Shown here: positions 23,270 through 35,625 of the stretch, one piece after another
Numbering within the stretch: the first letter of the stretch is position 1
Layout of the letters: every line of letters begins with the position of its first letter
Assembly: GCF_003473485.1 (NCBI RefSeq)
Contig: NC_053043.1
Span: 8,318,001-8,382,000, forward strand
Origin: Medicago truncatula
Taxonomy: Eukaryota > Streptophyta > Magnoliopsida > Fabales > Fabaceae
Direction of reading: 5' to 3'
Length of the DNA stretch: 64,000 nucleotides
The notes under the pieces: model-generated
Seen by the model: only the letters and a program-made list of their open reading frames with translations
Database searches by the model: none
Told to the model about the DNA's origin: nothing
Made by a program: the position numbers and the translations under genes

Positions 23270-25740
23270 ATAAAGATAACTATTCCACCAACTCTTAACT
23301 AACTACTATATATGCAATAGAACATTTGCTCAATATACAAAGAATGCTGGATAAATTTATTTGCAATCATGTGATTTCCTTCATTTTTATTCTGAAACAC
23401 AGCCTCGTTCTGAATCATTCAAATTTGCACAAGATATATCTCCAAACAACATGTTTCAAAAAGTACTACAAATATAATCACCTATGTTGAATGCTTAAAA
23501 AATATGTAAACACTCTCCCCTCAAAAGAAAAATGTAAACACTCTAAATAACCTTGTGTTTTGTTGGATATGGTGCTGAACATCAAATCATTTTGTATAAT
23601 GTTATTTTTTATATTTAATTATTTTAAAATAAATTTAAATTAACTTTACTTATAAATATCTGTAAAAAAACTTTAAAATACTAAAAAAAAAAGTAACTTG
23701 GAGATATACCGGTCAGAAACTCTAGAATATTAAAGAATTTACCTAAGAAACGTGGGGTATATATTAGTAGAGAGAAGAGCAGTTGGAATTGTGTAACTTT
23801 TCGTACGCAATTTGATTTCTCTCATAAATCATAGTCTAATAAGATGATGAAGCTAACGGCGGCGATTCTAAATTCGAAAGGGATTTGGCATTTTGTGCAA
23901 GTATGCGGTAAGGACTCACATCAGCAATCCCTCCAAATTAATTTCTTTTTACAAATAAAGTACTAGACTAGATAAAATAAGGGTGTATTAATATATACTT
24001 TTTCCTTCGAGGACCGAAATATAATATAAGCTAATAATGGGTTCCAATTTGACTCGGATCCAAGACCACAGGTACTTTGATAAAGACATTCTCTCAAAAT
24101 AAAAAAGGTATATAGAACGATACACATATCTTTTTCCCACATACAATACAAGTATAATTTTGGTACAAATAAAATACAAATTTTTTTATTTGGTCCATTT
24201 TAATATAAGTTACATTTAGAGAAACCAAATACATGGAGGCGTGTTTTTGTGTGTTGCAAACGAGAAACCAAATACACGTTAAGGTGTTAGATTTGTCTCA
24301 CAAATATTTTTAAAACATCAAAATTATATATTTTTTTGTTAATACAGAAAAATATAAGATATTAAAGTTCAAAGTTTTTTTTTTGATTCGTTATTAAATA
24401 TTAAAAATGTGTTGTATAAAAGTTCTAACTCAACTGACAAATGTCAAAATTGCAAGATCGGACATCATGACCCAGGTTCGAACCTCACACAGTTGTGTGA
24501 GTTTAATTTTAAAAATTCGGTGCGAGTGGTTTTCAATTCAATACGTTTTGTGGGGAGACTCTGATTCTGTTGTATGTGCTGCTGCTGCTGCTACTTATTC
24601 TTATTACTAGAGCATGAACCCTTTCAGACCCCCCAAGGGTTATTTATGTTTAATATTCTGTGGCTACTATACAGTATCCACATGTTCTTTACATTATTTT
24701 ATAATGATTTATTTTATAATTTCCATGACTTGCCCTGTATTTTGTCATATAGTTAAATTTTTGTCGTTGATGAAAATATAGTTCCTTAATATGAAGAATT
24801 GCACTAGTAGGACTGAAGTGACAAAAAAAAGTTATGCCAAATTTCAATTATCCTGTATGCTTATTTTTTAATTTTCGCTTTTAACTTGGAGTATATTTCA
24901 CCATTTAACAATAGTCACCAATGATTTGGGTGAGTCTCGATTCTAAAACAAGTGATGTATTTTAGAAAATAGAACCAATGGCATTTTAGATTCTCGATTC
25001 TTAGCATATTTGTCTGAAATGACATTTTCCCATCATTTTCCAAGTTGATTGCTCCTTTTTCATCGCAGCCTCATATTGATTACAAATTTTTTTTTCCTTT
25101 CCACAACTAGCCTAGTGGGTTGACATCACCACACAAATAGTTTTGAAAAAGGTAAACGCATTCTCTTCAATTGAGTCTGTGTGGTTAGAAATTCAAAAGG
25201 GACAAAAACGAAGGATGGTGGGGGATCAATGAACCAATGCAACATAAAATCATGGGAATCATAATAACTGAATTAATAATAAATATGCAAAATTGAGGCT
25301 CAAGAACCACATACTTCCAAGTCATGAGCGAAAATGGATGGAGATCGAATTGGAATCAAAACGGACGTGAGCATAAAAAAATGGTAAAAAAATAGTTTAA
25401 TTTTCATGCACCGGTAGATGTTATAGTTTATACTTTAGCATTCTCGCTATAATTTGAGTTTTGTTAACCGGTGGCTCATGAACATTGGTTAAGAAATTTA
25501 TATATAAAATTTTGTTTTGAAAATATAAGTTGTTACTTTCAATCAAATAATAATTAGATTATTGTTTTTATAAAAATTTGATACTTGTTTTGATTACTTA
25601 ACTTATGTCCCTTTGACACTCTTTGACACTCTTTCCTAATTTCATCTTGCTCAAAAGATGTTTGGTAGCGACTCTTTAGCTCCTGGTATACGTACTCTAA
25701 GGATAGTGAGTTGGCAACAAGCGTATGAGGAAATCATGAT
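23270..25740. other. Gene-poor DNA with one possible tRNA-like retroposon scrap
   Basis: Near 24420-24520 an A-box-like TAACTCAACTGACAAATG precedes a B-box-like AGGTTCGAACCT, which may be a SINE fragment. No poly(A) or target duplication was found there. A micro-insertion lies at 23504-23544. No gene was recognised. Confidence 0.35.
23504..23544. repeat. Micro-insertion in A orientation: CCCCTC plus A-rich run
   Basis: ATGTAAACACTCT occurs at 23504-23516 and 23532-23544, flanking CCCCTCAAAAGAAAA. The CTC-A(n) junction is the reverse complement of the T(n)-GAG seen in most of the other insertions. Confidence 0.6.
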
Positions 25741-25759
25741 ACTCAATGTTGATTGAAAT

Positions 25760-26130
25760 GCTTTACCAAATTCAAGTAAGGTGGATTATCTTGGACTAAT
25801 CCAAAATCATGATGGTAGTTTTCAACTTGGATTCTTCGAAAGTGTGGGTATCTCGAATTATATACTACATGAGAAGATTTAAGCCCTCTTGATTGGGGTG
25901 AAGTTTTGTCGGGAGACTGGTTGCATAAAGCTTATGTGTTACCCTGACTATCATCATATGGTGTAGTGGCGACGACAATCACGAGGTTCCATCACAATGC
26001 AAATATATCAAAACATATCCATAACTATCTTAAAAATGATTGTACTCTTTCTATTTTTCAAATGAAGAGGAAACATCTCAGTTCCACCTCGAAAACGAAC
26101 GTTTATGGCACTCAAATGCCTAGACCATTA
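25760..26130 (+). pseudogene. LINE-type RNase H remnant
   Basis: In one frame: VDYLGLIQNHDGSFQLGFFE, then ALLIGVKFCRETG and KLMCYPD. After a frame change at about 25960: RFHHNANISKHIHNYLKND and LSIFQMKR. The order and spacing match the RVT_3/RNase H domain that ends plant non-LTR elements. Stops and frameshifts show it is dead. No poly(A) tail was located. Confidence 0.65.
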
Positions 26131-26259
26131 AGTGTCATAAATAATATCTTTTTCACGTGGCATGCGAGGTTCAAACGCCAAATCCCCTCAATCTTCTCCT
26201 TGAAATAGAGATCAAAACCTTCTCGTCAAACATTTAACTCAAGTACCTCGAAGTACACA

Positions 26260-26730
26260 TTCTCCATCCTTCACTTACATATCCCTATTGTAAAACCTCT
26301 CACTCCTGACTCTCTTGCTCATTTGGATTCTAGAGTGCTTAATGATACCCCTAATTCAACATCAACACTATTGCCGCTTGTCGGATCCCGTTCTTATGAT
26401 CAACACATCAGTTACTTTTTTCATCAATTACTTTTAAAATTAACATTTTTTTCCAAAGGAATTTATAATCTTATTGCTATAAGTTTATAGTTAATTTTTA
26501 TTTGAAAAGGAATTTATTTACTTGAACCTTCAATTATTTTCATTCCATGGACACATTTTCTAACTATGTTTAAAATCATTAAGTTGTTTTTCAATTGAAA
26601 ATTACTGAATTTCGGACTAACAAATTTATCAAAACTCTTCAATAAACAATAGTAAAATAGAAAAGAAAAGAAATCAGTATAACTTTTTCTAAATAAAGAG
26701 AAGAACCTATAAGATTCTACATGAATAAAA
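26260..26730. other. AT-rich intergenic DNA, nothing recognised
   Basis: No domain-bearing frame or repeat was found. Confidence 0.4.
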
Positions 26731-26737
26731 ATAATAA

Positions 26738-27413
26738 TAAATTACACTTCACTCTCCTCAAGGATGCTTGAATTACACTCCCCTCCCCTCTTATGTTAAA
26801 ATATACACTCCTCTCCTTTTGAAAAAAAAATTGATACTCCCATCACTTATGAGATGCTTGAATTTCAACCCATAATTAAATATACAATACACTTTAATAT
26901 ATTTTAACATAAATAAATATTTTTATAATATATACTATTTTGTATCACGATTTAAAAAAAACATAAATTCGTTTTGTTATAATTTAAATGTCAATTATAA
27001 TTAAATTTAAATATGATGTTATTTATTTTCTAATTTGGAGTGTAAAATTCATGTTTAAATAAGCATTACTTAATTGACTTTAGTATTTTTTTCACACATT
27101 TTAATTTTATTTTGGATTGTTTCATATTTTTAATAGGGTTTAAAACTACATGTTAATGAAATTTTGAATAAAAAATAGTGAAAAATATGTATTCAAATGT
27201 TGATTATATTAAAATAAACCTGTAATAATATTTTTCTTCAAAGGGTGTTAAATTTTTTTTTGCTAGATTAGTAGGAAAAAAAAAAATTTATTTTGAATAA
27301 GAAGGGAGGGAAATATATATTTTAAAATAAGAGGGAAGTAACCAAAAATAAAATAAAATAAAAGGGGAGTGAGGTGTAATTCAAGCATCTTTGAGGGGAC
27401 GAGAATGTAATTT
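26738..27413. mobile_element. Fold-back MITE-like element upstream of APS reductase
   Basis: The left end (ATAAATTACACTTCACTCTCCTCA, then GATGCTTGAATTACAC) is the reverse complement of the right end (GTGTAATTCAAGCATC, then TGAGGGGACGAGAATGTAATTTAC) with few mismatches. The interior is AT-rich and non-coding. No convincing target duplication was seen. It ends about 265 bp before the APR start codon. Confidence 0.6.
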
Positions 27414-27677
27414 ACTCATAAAAAAGTGCCATCATAGTCCAAGTTGGCCGCGTGACCAAAACATGCACCACGCGCCACGAGTTTTCACCATCCAATTACC
27501 TCAAGCCACATAAGCATCACAAACATTTTCGTAATCACGTCTAGGTTCAATGAACCTTCAAATTCCTCGCATCACCCTTCTCTTTATATCAAAACCTCTT
27601 CTTCTCTTTCATTTCATAATAACACAAAAAAAAAAATCATCACAATTCAAATCTCAATTTACTTCATCCATTCTCCA

Positions 27678-30116
27678 ATGGCTCTCGCCGTTACTTCTTC
27701 TTCATCAGTTGCAGCAACAAAATCAAATTCCTTCTTCTCTCGTATCGGATCTTCGTCTGAATCCAAAGGTAACAATAATTTATGATTTATCTTTCTTAAT
27801 TTTGCAATTTGAGCAAAATTCGTTGATTTAGGGTTTTGAATTAGTGATTAATGTATGAATTTTCTGTTTACAGTTTTGCAAATTGGTTCATTACGAGTTT
27901 TGGAGAGAAATGTTTCGTCTGGTGTTTTCAATTTACCTCAAAGACGTTATCTGGTGAAGGCTTTGAATGCTGAATCGCAAAGGAATGATTCAATTGTTCC
28001 TCTTGCAGCAACTATCGTTGCACCTGGTACGTTTTTTTTTTATCATTGAAGAATTTTTTATGGTTAATTTGTTTTTAATTTTGTTAATTGAAGTTAATTA
28101 AAGCTTATTATGTGTTACTATTTGATTTGCAGAGATTATTGAGAAGGAAGAGGAGGATTTTGAACAATTAGCGAAGAACCTTGAAAATGCCTCACCTCTT
28201 GAAATAATGGACAAGGCGCTTGAGAAGTTTGGCAATGATATTGCTATTGCTTTCAGGTTGATTATTTATTCTTAGTGTGCTTTTGAATGATTTTGTTGTG
28301 TAGAATTTGTTTATGGTTTTTTTGGGTTTGATTAATCATGTGAGTGGTTTTAGGTTGATTTTATTATTCTTAGGCTTTTGATTGATTTTGTTGTATAGAA
28401 TTGCTTATGTGTCTGAATGAAATAAAAAATCGATTAAGAGATTGTAGATTGATGGATAGAGAATAGTATAATTTGGCTGTATGTTAGCATTTCTGTAACT
28501 CTTTGGAACAGTTTACAAAGTAGGGAATAATATGCGGTGAATGAATGTCGTACATTGATGCTGTTTTCAATCAGTCACTATTATAAGCAAAGATTACATT
28601 ATGAGGTTCATTGTATTACTGATTGATATATCTGGTCTATAATGCATCAATTATTCAATGAATATTTGCTTATAATAGTAACAAGAGGGAGTATTTTCAT
28701 AATTTCAGTAAAAAAAAATACTTTCATAATAAATTTGATTTCAACAATTGTTTGTTATAAGCTTTAAATAGTAGCTTAACATATAGTTGATATACACATG
28801 TGCTTATATTATACGATCAATGTGTCATGAATGAATACTTAATTAATTGTTTACTCTAAAGTTCTCTTTAATTGGTGGGTGTTGCTAATATTTGGTTTTC
28901 AATATAGATTAGTATTCTAATGAGTATTTTTGTTGTTGCAGTGGTGCTGAAGATGTTGCTTTAATTGAATACGCACATTTGACGGGCAGGCCATACAGGG
29001 TGTTCAGTCTGGACACTGGGAGACTGAATCCAGAAACATACAGATTGTTTGATGCAGTTGAGAAGCGCTATGGTATCCGCATTGAATACATGTTCCCCGA
29101 TGCGGTTGAGGTTCAGGGATTAGTAAGAACAAAGGGGCTCTTCTCATTTTATGAGGATGGGCATCAAGAGTGCTGCAGAGTAAGGAAGGTGAGGCCTTTA
29201 AGAAGAGCTCTTAAGGGTTTGAGAGCATGGATAACTGGACAGAGAAAAGATCAGTCACCTGGTACTAGGTCTGAAGTTCCGGTTGTTCAAGTTGATCCAG
29301 TTTTTGAGGGATTGGATGGTGGGAATGGTAGCTTGGTTAAGTGGAACCCGGTTGCAAATGTGAAGGGTAATGACATATGGACCTTCCTTAGGACAATGGA
29401 TGTGCCTGTGAATGCATTGCATGCACAAGGATATGTTTCCATTGGTTGTGAACCATGCACAAGGCCAGTTTTGCCCGGTCAGCATGAAAGAGAGGGAAGA
29501 TGGTGGTGGGAGGATGCCAAAGCAAAGGAGTGTGGGCTTCACAAAGGAAATTTGAAACAGGATGATGCTGCCCAGAATGGTAATGGAAATGGAGTCGCCC
29601 ATGCAAATGGCTCCGCAGCAGTTGCTGATATTTTCACTACCCAGAACGTGGTCAGCTTGAGCAGGGCTGGAATTGAGAATCTAGCTAAATTGGAGGACCG
29701 AAAAGAACCTTGGATTGTTGTGCTCTATGCACCATGGTGCCGCTTCTGTCAGGTAAAATGATATGCCTGAACTTGCAATATTGCCTGAACTTTCAATATT
29801 ATGTTACCATTCTCTTACTAATGGTGCATTATTTCATTTGACTTGAAATTTCAATTAATAACATGTTTTATCTTAATTCTTACAGGCTATGGAGGAATCA
29901 TACGTGAATTTGGCAGAGAATTTAGCAGGGTCAGGAGTGAAGGTTGGAAAATTTAGAGCGGATGGTGATGAAAAAGAATACGCAAAGAGTGAACTAGGGT
30001 TGGGAAGCTTCCCCACAATACTCTTCTTCCCCAAACACTCTTCTCGGCCGATTAAGTATCCTTCAGAAAAGAGAGACGTTGATTCATTGTTGGCATTTGT
30101 GAATGCTTTAAAGTGA
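27678..30116 (+). CDS. APR: Adenylyl-sulfate (APS) reductase, plastidial
   Basis: Five exons with GT/AG junctions: 27678-27768, 27874-28026, 28133-28256, 28942-29752 and 29886-30116. They total 1,410 nt, encoding 469 aa; plant APR is usually about 465. The enzyme reduces APS to sulfite with glutathione as electron donor, the control step of plastid sulfate assimilation. The first 75 or so residues are Ser-rich and look like a transit peptide. The reductase domain shows [12 protein letters not shown] (from about 123), [22 protein letters not shown] (Cys 200-201) and GCEPCTRPV (Cys 292 and 295), the iron-sulfur/catalytic cysteine pattern of assimilatory APS reductases. The C-terminal thioredoxin-like domain has WCRFC (Cys 389 and 392), where thioredoxins have WCGPC. 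The start is the first ATG after the leader, and a TATA-like CTTTATATC lies at about 27580. Confidence 0.96.
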
Positions 30117-30650
30117 TGATTAATTGAGTATTTTGCTCAAGGTTCCATCACACGATACAGGCAATAAAATTTATCCACTGATTTTGGCAATTCACTGGAA
30201 TGTGGGAATGACAGTTTTGGCAGCAAAACTATGATTCACAGCTTGGAGCATCTCTGTATAGGTTTAGATAATCTTCTTTACAAGTAATTGTAATAGTCAT
30301 TTTGAGGGGGGTTTGATTTACTGTTTTTTTAGAGGAGTAGAGTTATGGTTGTATTATGCTGCTTGTTTCAATAATATAAAATCTAGTTTTTGAGCCATAC
30401 TTTCATGTACAAATATCAGACAATAACTTCTACTATAATTGCTAGAAAATATTTATCCACAAGCTCTACAATTTGCGATCCCCACTAACTCTTTACGCAT
30501 CACCAATCACGTATCAAGTATCACCTATCACGTACCAAGTCACAAACCATCACACATCACGAAATTTGAACCTATAAACACTATTCTGTTCTATAATTTA
30601 AAATGATTTATTCACTTAAAACAAAAAATTTCAAACTCCGGCTAGCTGAA
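30117..30650 (+). other. APR 3' untranslated and flanking DNA
   Basis: AATAAA-like signals near 30164 and 30371 probably define the 3' end. The flank after about 30400 has short ATCAC-type iterations (30500-30560) and no gene. Confidence 0.5.
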
Positions 30651-30653
30651 CTG

Positions 30654-30810
30654 AACTACAAGAAAATCATAGGAGGAGTTCTAATAGGAAAATCTCAGGT
30701 TGAATATAAATAGGAACTACAAGAAAATCATAGGTGGAGTTCAAATAGGAAAACCTAAGGTGGAATTTAAATAGGAACTACAAGAAAATCTTAGATGGAG
30801 TTTAAAATAG
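30654..30810. repeat. 61-bp tandem repeat, about 2.5 copies
   Basis: Units start at 30654, 30715 and 30776 with AACTACAAGAAAATC and continue with a GGAGTT...AATAGGAAAA block. The spacing is exactly 61 bp twice. Confidence 0.75.
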
Positions 30811-31039
30811 TTTTAAATAGATAAGAAAAATAATTTCATGTTCCACACTTATCAATGTGACACATTGTGAGTATAGCTCGAGTTGACATGAATGTTGTAG
30901 GGAGCCGAAGTTTGAATCTTGAATTTTACTTATTCATTTTAAGTGGTGAATTTTAAGGCAATGAAGAACTTGACCAAAACAATAAACAAATATGAGACTA
31001 AATTAAATAAAAACACTTTTGATTGTAAATACGTGATTT

Positions 31040-31800
31040 TTCACTTAATTCACTTTAGAATGGACTACGCTCTAATAACAAGCAAGAAGACACAACACTC
31101 CTATTAGCCAACATGGCTAAGGAGGCAAAACGAACTACGTAAAAAATTCTCTGTAAGACATTTGAAGACCATATTTGGCGAGTACATCAACAATTTGATT
31201 TGCTTCATGATAAATTTTCGATTACAACATGATTAATTGAACAACAACCTTTGATCAGACTCTGTTAATATAGCTCTAAAACCATGATCAAAAGCCAACT
31301 TCAAGCCATTAAAAGTAGTCCACAATTTCACCATCGTAATGGCGCACACACCAAGGGGAACAATTGAAGTAAAAAATAAGCTAACCAAACTGGTCACGAG
31401 CCACACCCCCATGAGCAAAAATTGTGTCATAATTGGTAACAACACCATTAATGGACTTGTTTCCCATTATTCCATACACCTAATTTTAATGGTTTCCTTT
31501 CGCACCCTACTCGTTTCTCGCTTGCTCTACAAGATTTCAAATTATATATTTCGAAGTGCGCAATACATGTTAAAAACTCTCTAAACTCACTCTCTAAAAC
31601 CCTTAATATTTTCGGATTATATAATCTATAGTTGAGTTGTAGACCACGCAAAGTATTACCAAAAATAGCTGTGCTTCCAAAAAAATATGTAGGTCACGTT
31701 TCAATTTCATTACACCCATATACACAATTGCAATTGATCTCCTTCTAACACATTCCTCTTAAATAAATTATCTTAAGTAGGCAATTGATTTTGACGCAAA
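31040..31800 (-). pseudogene. LINE remnant: zf-RVT plus RNase H, minus strand
   Basis: Reading leftward from about 31800: GLGNLRQNQLPT, DNLFKRNVLEGDQLQLC (the zinc-binding RVT domain), then a degenerate stretch. RNase H pieces follow around 31450-31150, including HEANQIVDVLAKYG. Multiple stops and frameshifts mark it as long dead. Confidence 0.6.
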
Positions 31801-31809
31801 TTACCCAAG

Positions 31810-32479
31810 CCATTATAGTTACACATTTGAAGTGGAGAAAGAAATTCGTACTTGTTGTAGGGTTCAATCATTGACTTAGGGTTATATATACATGGAAATT
31901 ACACAAGCTATTAAAGTTATATTTTGAGGGATCAAACTATTCTAGTTATCTTGATTGAAATTTGATCTTCCACTCGAAGTTTTTGTTGTTATCTTTTCAT
32001 ACGTTTTCTTTATCGAGTATTCTCTGCACCACTATCACAACGGTACCAAGATAATACGAACATCTTTGTTTTTGAACTTTATCAAGACCTTTGGAGGGAA
32101 ATTTAAAACCAAAACTTTTGGCGATGAAAGAGTGAAGATGTTATTATTATTTTTGTAATACGAGCATATAGAAAGAAAAGAAATGCCCACGAATGGTTTA
32201 AGTAGCTTAGCATAGAAGAACTTTATTTCATGATGGATTCATTGGTAGTTTAAAGTAGAAGGAATTTCATTTTTGATGAACAAAGTAGGACTTTATTTTA
32301 TAAAAAAATAATCTAAACTTTAAAGATTTTCATGTGATTATAATAAACTACAAAAATGTAGGTGGACACCTCTTATGCACATAATATTTCAAACCTAAGA
32401 AAGTTTTAGGTTTGTATTATAGACAATAAAACATTTTTTTAGAGGATATACCATTTTTTTTAAGAAGTCAAAATCGAAT
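31810..32479. other. AT-rich spacer between two LINE remnants, nothing recognised
   Basis: No domain-bearing frame was found. Confidence 0.4.
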
Positions 32480-33010
32480 ATATAGACTATAAATCTTAGT
32501 CTTTCTTCACAAAAAGTGTTCGAAGAGAATTAAGAGAAAAAGATCTATTAGGACTATTTTCCTTAAGCCACCAAAAAGTTTGGAGCTTGGTTTTCTCAAG
32601 AAGATGCAGTAAATATTCCCCCTTTTGGTGAAAACTCTTGCATTCCTTTCACGCCAAATGTTCCAAACACAAGACAGTCAAATCACATTAAGGATAAAAC
32701 AAATATTTTTTGAGAAGCCACTGAAGGATCCAATTGAAGTAAATGGTCTTTGACATGAGTTGGCCGAACCGTAACCAAACCAAGCCAACTGTAAATATTA
32801 AACCAAATTTTGCCATAAAAGCCGCAAGACAACAAAAGATGATCTACATCCTCCTGAAGGCCGTAACCACTCGAACAAAATTGAATATTCGGTTAAAGCA
32901 CCCTTATCTTAATTAAGTTATATGTTGTTGGTATGCGATTTTGTAATAAACACCAAGCAAAAAAATTAACTTTAAGAGGTACCTCCTTGTGCTAAGAGAA
33001 AGTGTTGTCG
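32480..33010 (-). pseudogene. Second LINE remnant: zf-RVT and following linker, minus strand
   Basis: Leftward from about 33000: HKEVPLKVNFFAWCLLQNRIPT, then DVDHLLLSCGFYGKIWFNIYSW, a clear zf-RVT domain. After a frame change FGVKGMQEFSPKG corresponds to the IWKERNARVF-like segment. The RNase H part is missing. Because the zf-RVT segment appears again at 31.6-31.8 kb, these are two elements in the same orientation. Confidence 0.6.
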
Positions 33011-33855
33011 TCATCGTTGATATCATCATCCACGATGTCAGACAGTTGTAAACATGAAGTTATATGAACAATTTAACATAAATCTTGCATTGAACAATGG
33101 GTCGGATAAGGCACTGCAATATGATAGCTTATTTTGTTGGATTTTTAAAAGGTTATTTTACTCTTCATTAGAGATGTTTGAGATCATTGTATTATTTTTT
33201 CCGAAACATCAAACAAATTTTATTAATTACCCTGATTTCAGGTTAAATTGGATTTAGCATATACTTTCAAGTTTCATCAACTACTGTTTGTTGTTTTTTT
33301 CATAGCCCAAGTAAAAAGATACCGAGATAGCATGAATACCTAATCAAAGATCACTACGAAAGAAAAACATATGTGATAGCTTTTATTCAGTTAATTTATA
33401 TAAATACAGTGAAATTAGTTTTATTTTAAAAAAATTGATGTTGTTGTTGTCTTCTCACATGCTTGATAAAAAATATATACAATATAAATAGGTTTTTTGT
33501 TGGATTTGATTTTTGAAAGACAATATGAATATTAAAAAAAATATAGTTGAGTTATTTAAATAATTGAAATGAATGAAGTAATATAAAATATCAAGTGAGA
33601 TTCATTTACACGATTAAATTGGATATATCTTAGATGTATATGCTCTAAGATCATAATTATCCATAGTTTCTTTTGTCTATTTTCATCCACATGTCACACG
33701 AGATGTCAGAGAAACATGAATATTTGTGAACAATTAGTCCTTGTTTTGCCGCGAGGCCAAACTCAGCTACAATATCTTTGGCCATTTTTTATTCTTTCAC
33801 AAACACTTTTTGAAACAAAATAACTAAAAAAATAAATTAACATGTCCATTACCTT
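33011..33855. other. AT-rich intergenic DNA, nothing recognised
   Basis: No coding or structured signal was found. Confidence 0.4.
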
Positions 33856-33864
33856 TTAAAATTA

Positions 33865-34446
33865 GGCTTAATTGGACTTTTGGTCCCCTAAGTAATTTCT
33901 TGTTTACATTTTGGTCCCTTTAGTTTTGCTCCGCTAGTCAATTTGATCCCTAACCGTTAATTTTAACCCCAAATGTCTATCTATGGTGGACCATCCTTAA
34001 GAGCGGTCCACCATAGATTATATTAATTATTTTAATTTAAACCGTTTGATTGTTTTTTTTAAAAGAGGAACATTTGATCACGCAAGTCTATTTTATCTAA
34101 TGGTGCACCATCAACACCTAATTTTTTTTTATCTTTTTCTTCATCTTCTTACACACTCCTCTTCTTCATCTTCATCAACAACTTCAAACATTCATAAAAA
34201 AAAACTCTTTTTATTTTATCGAACATAAAATTTTGGACATGGAATTTAAGGAAGAAAAAATCAGCACCTTACAAATGAATGAATCAAATAGTTAGAACTT
34301 AAATCAGTGCTATTGTGACTTATAAACTGAAGGGATCAATTTGACCGACGGAGCAAAATTAAAGGGACTAAAATGTTGGTTTTAAAATTTATGGGACCAA
34401 AATGTAAACGCATAATTATTTAGAGGATCAAATGTCCAATTAAACC
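33865..34446. mobile_element. Mutator-type MITE with perfect 9-bp target duplication
   Basis: Ends GGCTTAATTGGACTTTTGGTCC and its counterpart ending CCAATTAAACC are inverted repeats. TTAAAATTA flanks both sides (33856-33864 and 34447-34455). A perfect inner hairpin (ATCTATGGTGGACC arms) lies at about 33978-34018. It has no coding capacity. Confidence 0.85.
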
Positions 34447-34659
34447 TTAAAATTATTACCGTTGCAACACTTCTTTCATTTTTTTTGTCGTCGTTGCAAT
34501 TTAATGAGTTAACCATTGAACTATTTTACGGTTAGAATAACTATTATTTTGTTATAAAAGTCAGTTGTAACTATTTAATTTTTCATTCATATTTGTTCTA
34601 TATTTGAACTATTTATTTTACCTCTTTTAATTGTTTCTTTTATACATTTCATTTGCAAA

Positions 34660-35213
34660 ATGAACCCCAATCACCATAATTTTTGGTTCAATTTCATGCA
34701 GAATTTGACAATTCTCCATGTATCCCAAATCAACAAAATGCATCATTCTTTGAAAATGTATCTAATATCTCAAATCTAAATCATAACCCAATTTTTCAAA
34801 ATTCTATTTCTATCTCAAACCCACAAAATAATCAACACTTTGGAAATTACTCATATCATAAATCACCTTACCCCTATCAAAATTTTTCTTCTCAATCAAA
34901 TAGTCCCAGTATGCCTCATGGGGTTCAAATGAGTAATAGTGGTGTGCAATTAAATGATCGAAGAGCTTGAAACAACACAAGTTTGCATTTAAGGTGGCTT
35001 GGAAACTATTAACTTTAATGAAGAAGTTAACAGTAAGATTTCAACCAAAGGAGGATAAACTTCTCATTCAATCATGGCTCAATATTTCAAAGGATCCAAT
35101 TGATGAGATTGATCAAAGAGGAGATAGTTTTTGGATGAGAATTGGTGAAGCCTATAACAACCAACGCGACAAGAATTTTCAAGAGAGGAAACCAATGACA
35201 CTAAAAGTATTAT
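34660..35213 (+). pseudogene. PIF/Harbinger-type ORF1 (Myb/SANT-like) remnant
   Basis: The frame opens MNPNHHNFWFNFMQN at 34660. It shifts by one near 34700 into an Asn/Gln/Ser-rich region (34683-34967) and shifts again into FQPKEDKLLIQSWLNISKDP, FWMRIGEAYN and RDKNFQERKP (to about 35213). That block is the Myb/SANT-like trihelix typical of Harbinger ORF1 and of related no-apical-meristem-type plant proteins. Two frameshifts and truncation make it a pseudogene. Confidence 0.65.
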
Positions 35214-35328
35214 AATATATTTTGAATTTAGTGGGACTTATTTTAGAGTTTTGGATGAGTGGTATGAATATTTGAAAAATGTAATTGAGTGGTTTAAATA
35301 ATTGAAAAGTGTGAAGTAATATAATATA

Positions 35329-35613
35329 GGCAAAATTACACATTTCGTCATTTAACTTAATTTTATGTAACACTTTCGTCTTTTATCTTTTTTTTGTCCC
35401 GATTTAGTCATTTATGTTATAAAATGACAACATAATTATCCTTTTTTTATGAAAAAATAATTAAAAACTCCAAAAAAAGTTATTGAAATAATCTAATAAA
35501 AAATGATAAGATATTGTCATTTTATAACATAAAGGACTAAATCGTGAAAAAAAAGATAAAGGACGAAAATGTTACCTAAAATTAAGTTAAGGGACGAATT
35601 CTGTAATTTTGCC
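35329..35613. mobile_element. Mutator-type MITE with perfect 9-bp target duplication
   Basis: The inverted ends GGCAAAATTACA... / ...GTAATTTTGCC extend inward over CATTTCGTC, TAAAATT and TCTTTTATC blocks. TATAATATA flanks at 35320-35328 and 35614-35622. At 285 bp it is nearly all arm. Confidence 0.85.
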
Positions 35614-35625
35614 TATAATATAATT

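Noticed and set aside
23840..23950. Possible first exon starting MMKLTAAILNSKGIWHF with a GTAAGG donor
   Set aside because: No continuing exon or homology could be found; too short to support a gene.
24420..24520. tRNA gene candidate with B-box GGTTCGAACC
   Set aside because: No cloverleaf stems or anticodon arm; at best a SINE fragment.
30500..30560. ATCACGTA-like short iterations as a possible CRISPR-like or iteron array
   Set aside because: Irregular spacing and short imperfect units; ordinary local slippage in plant DNA.
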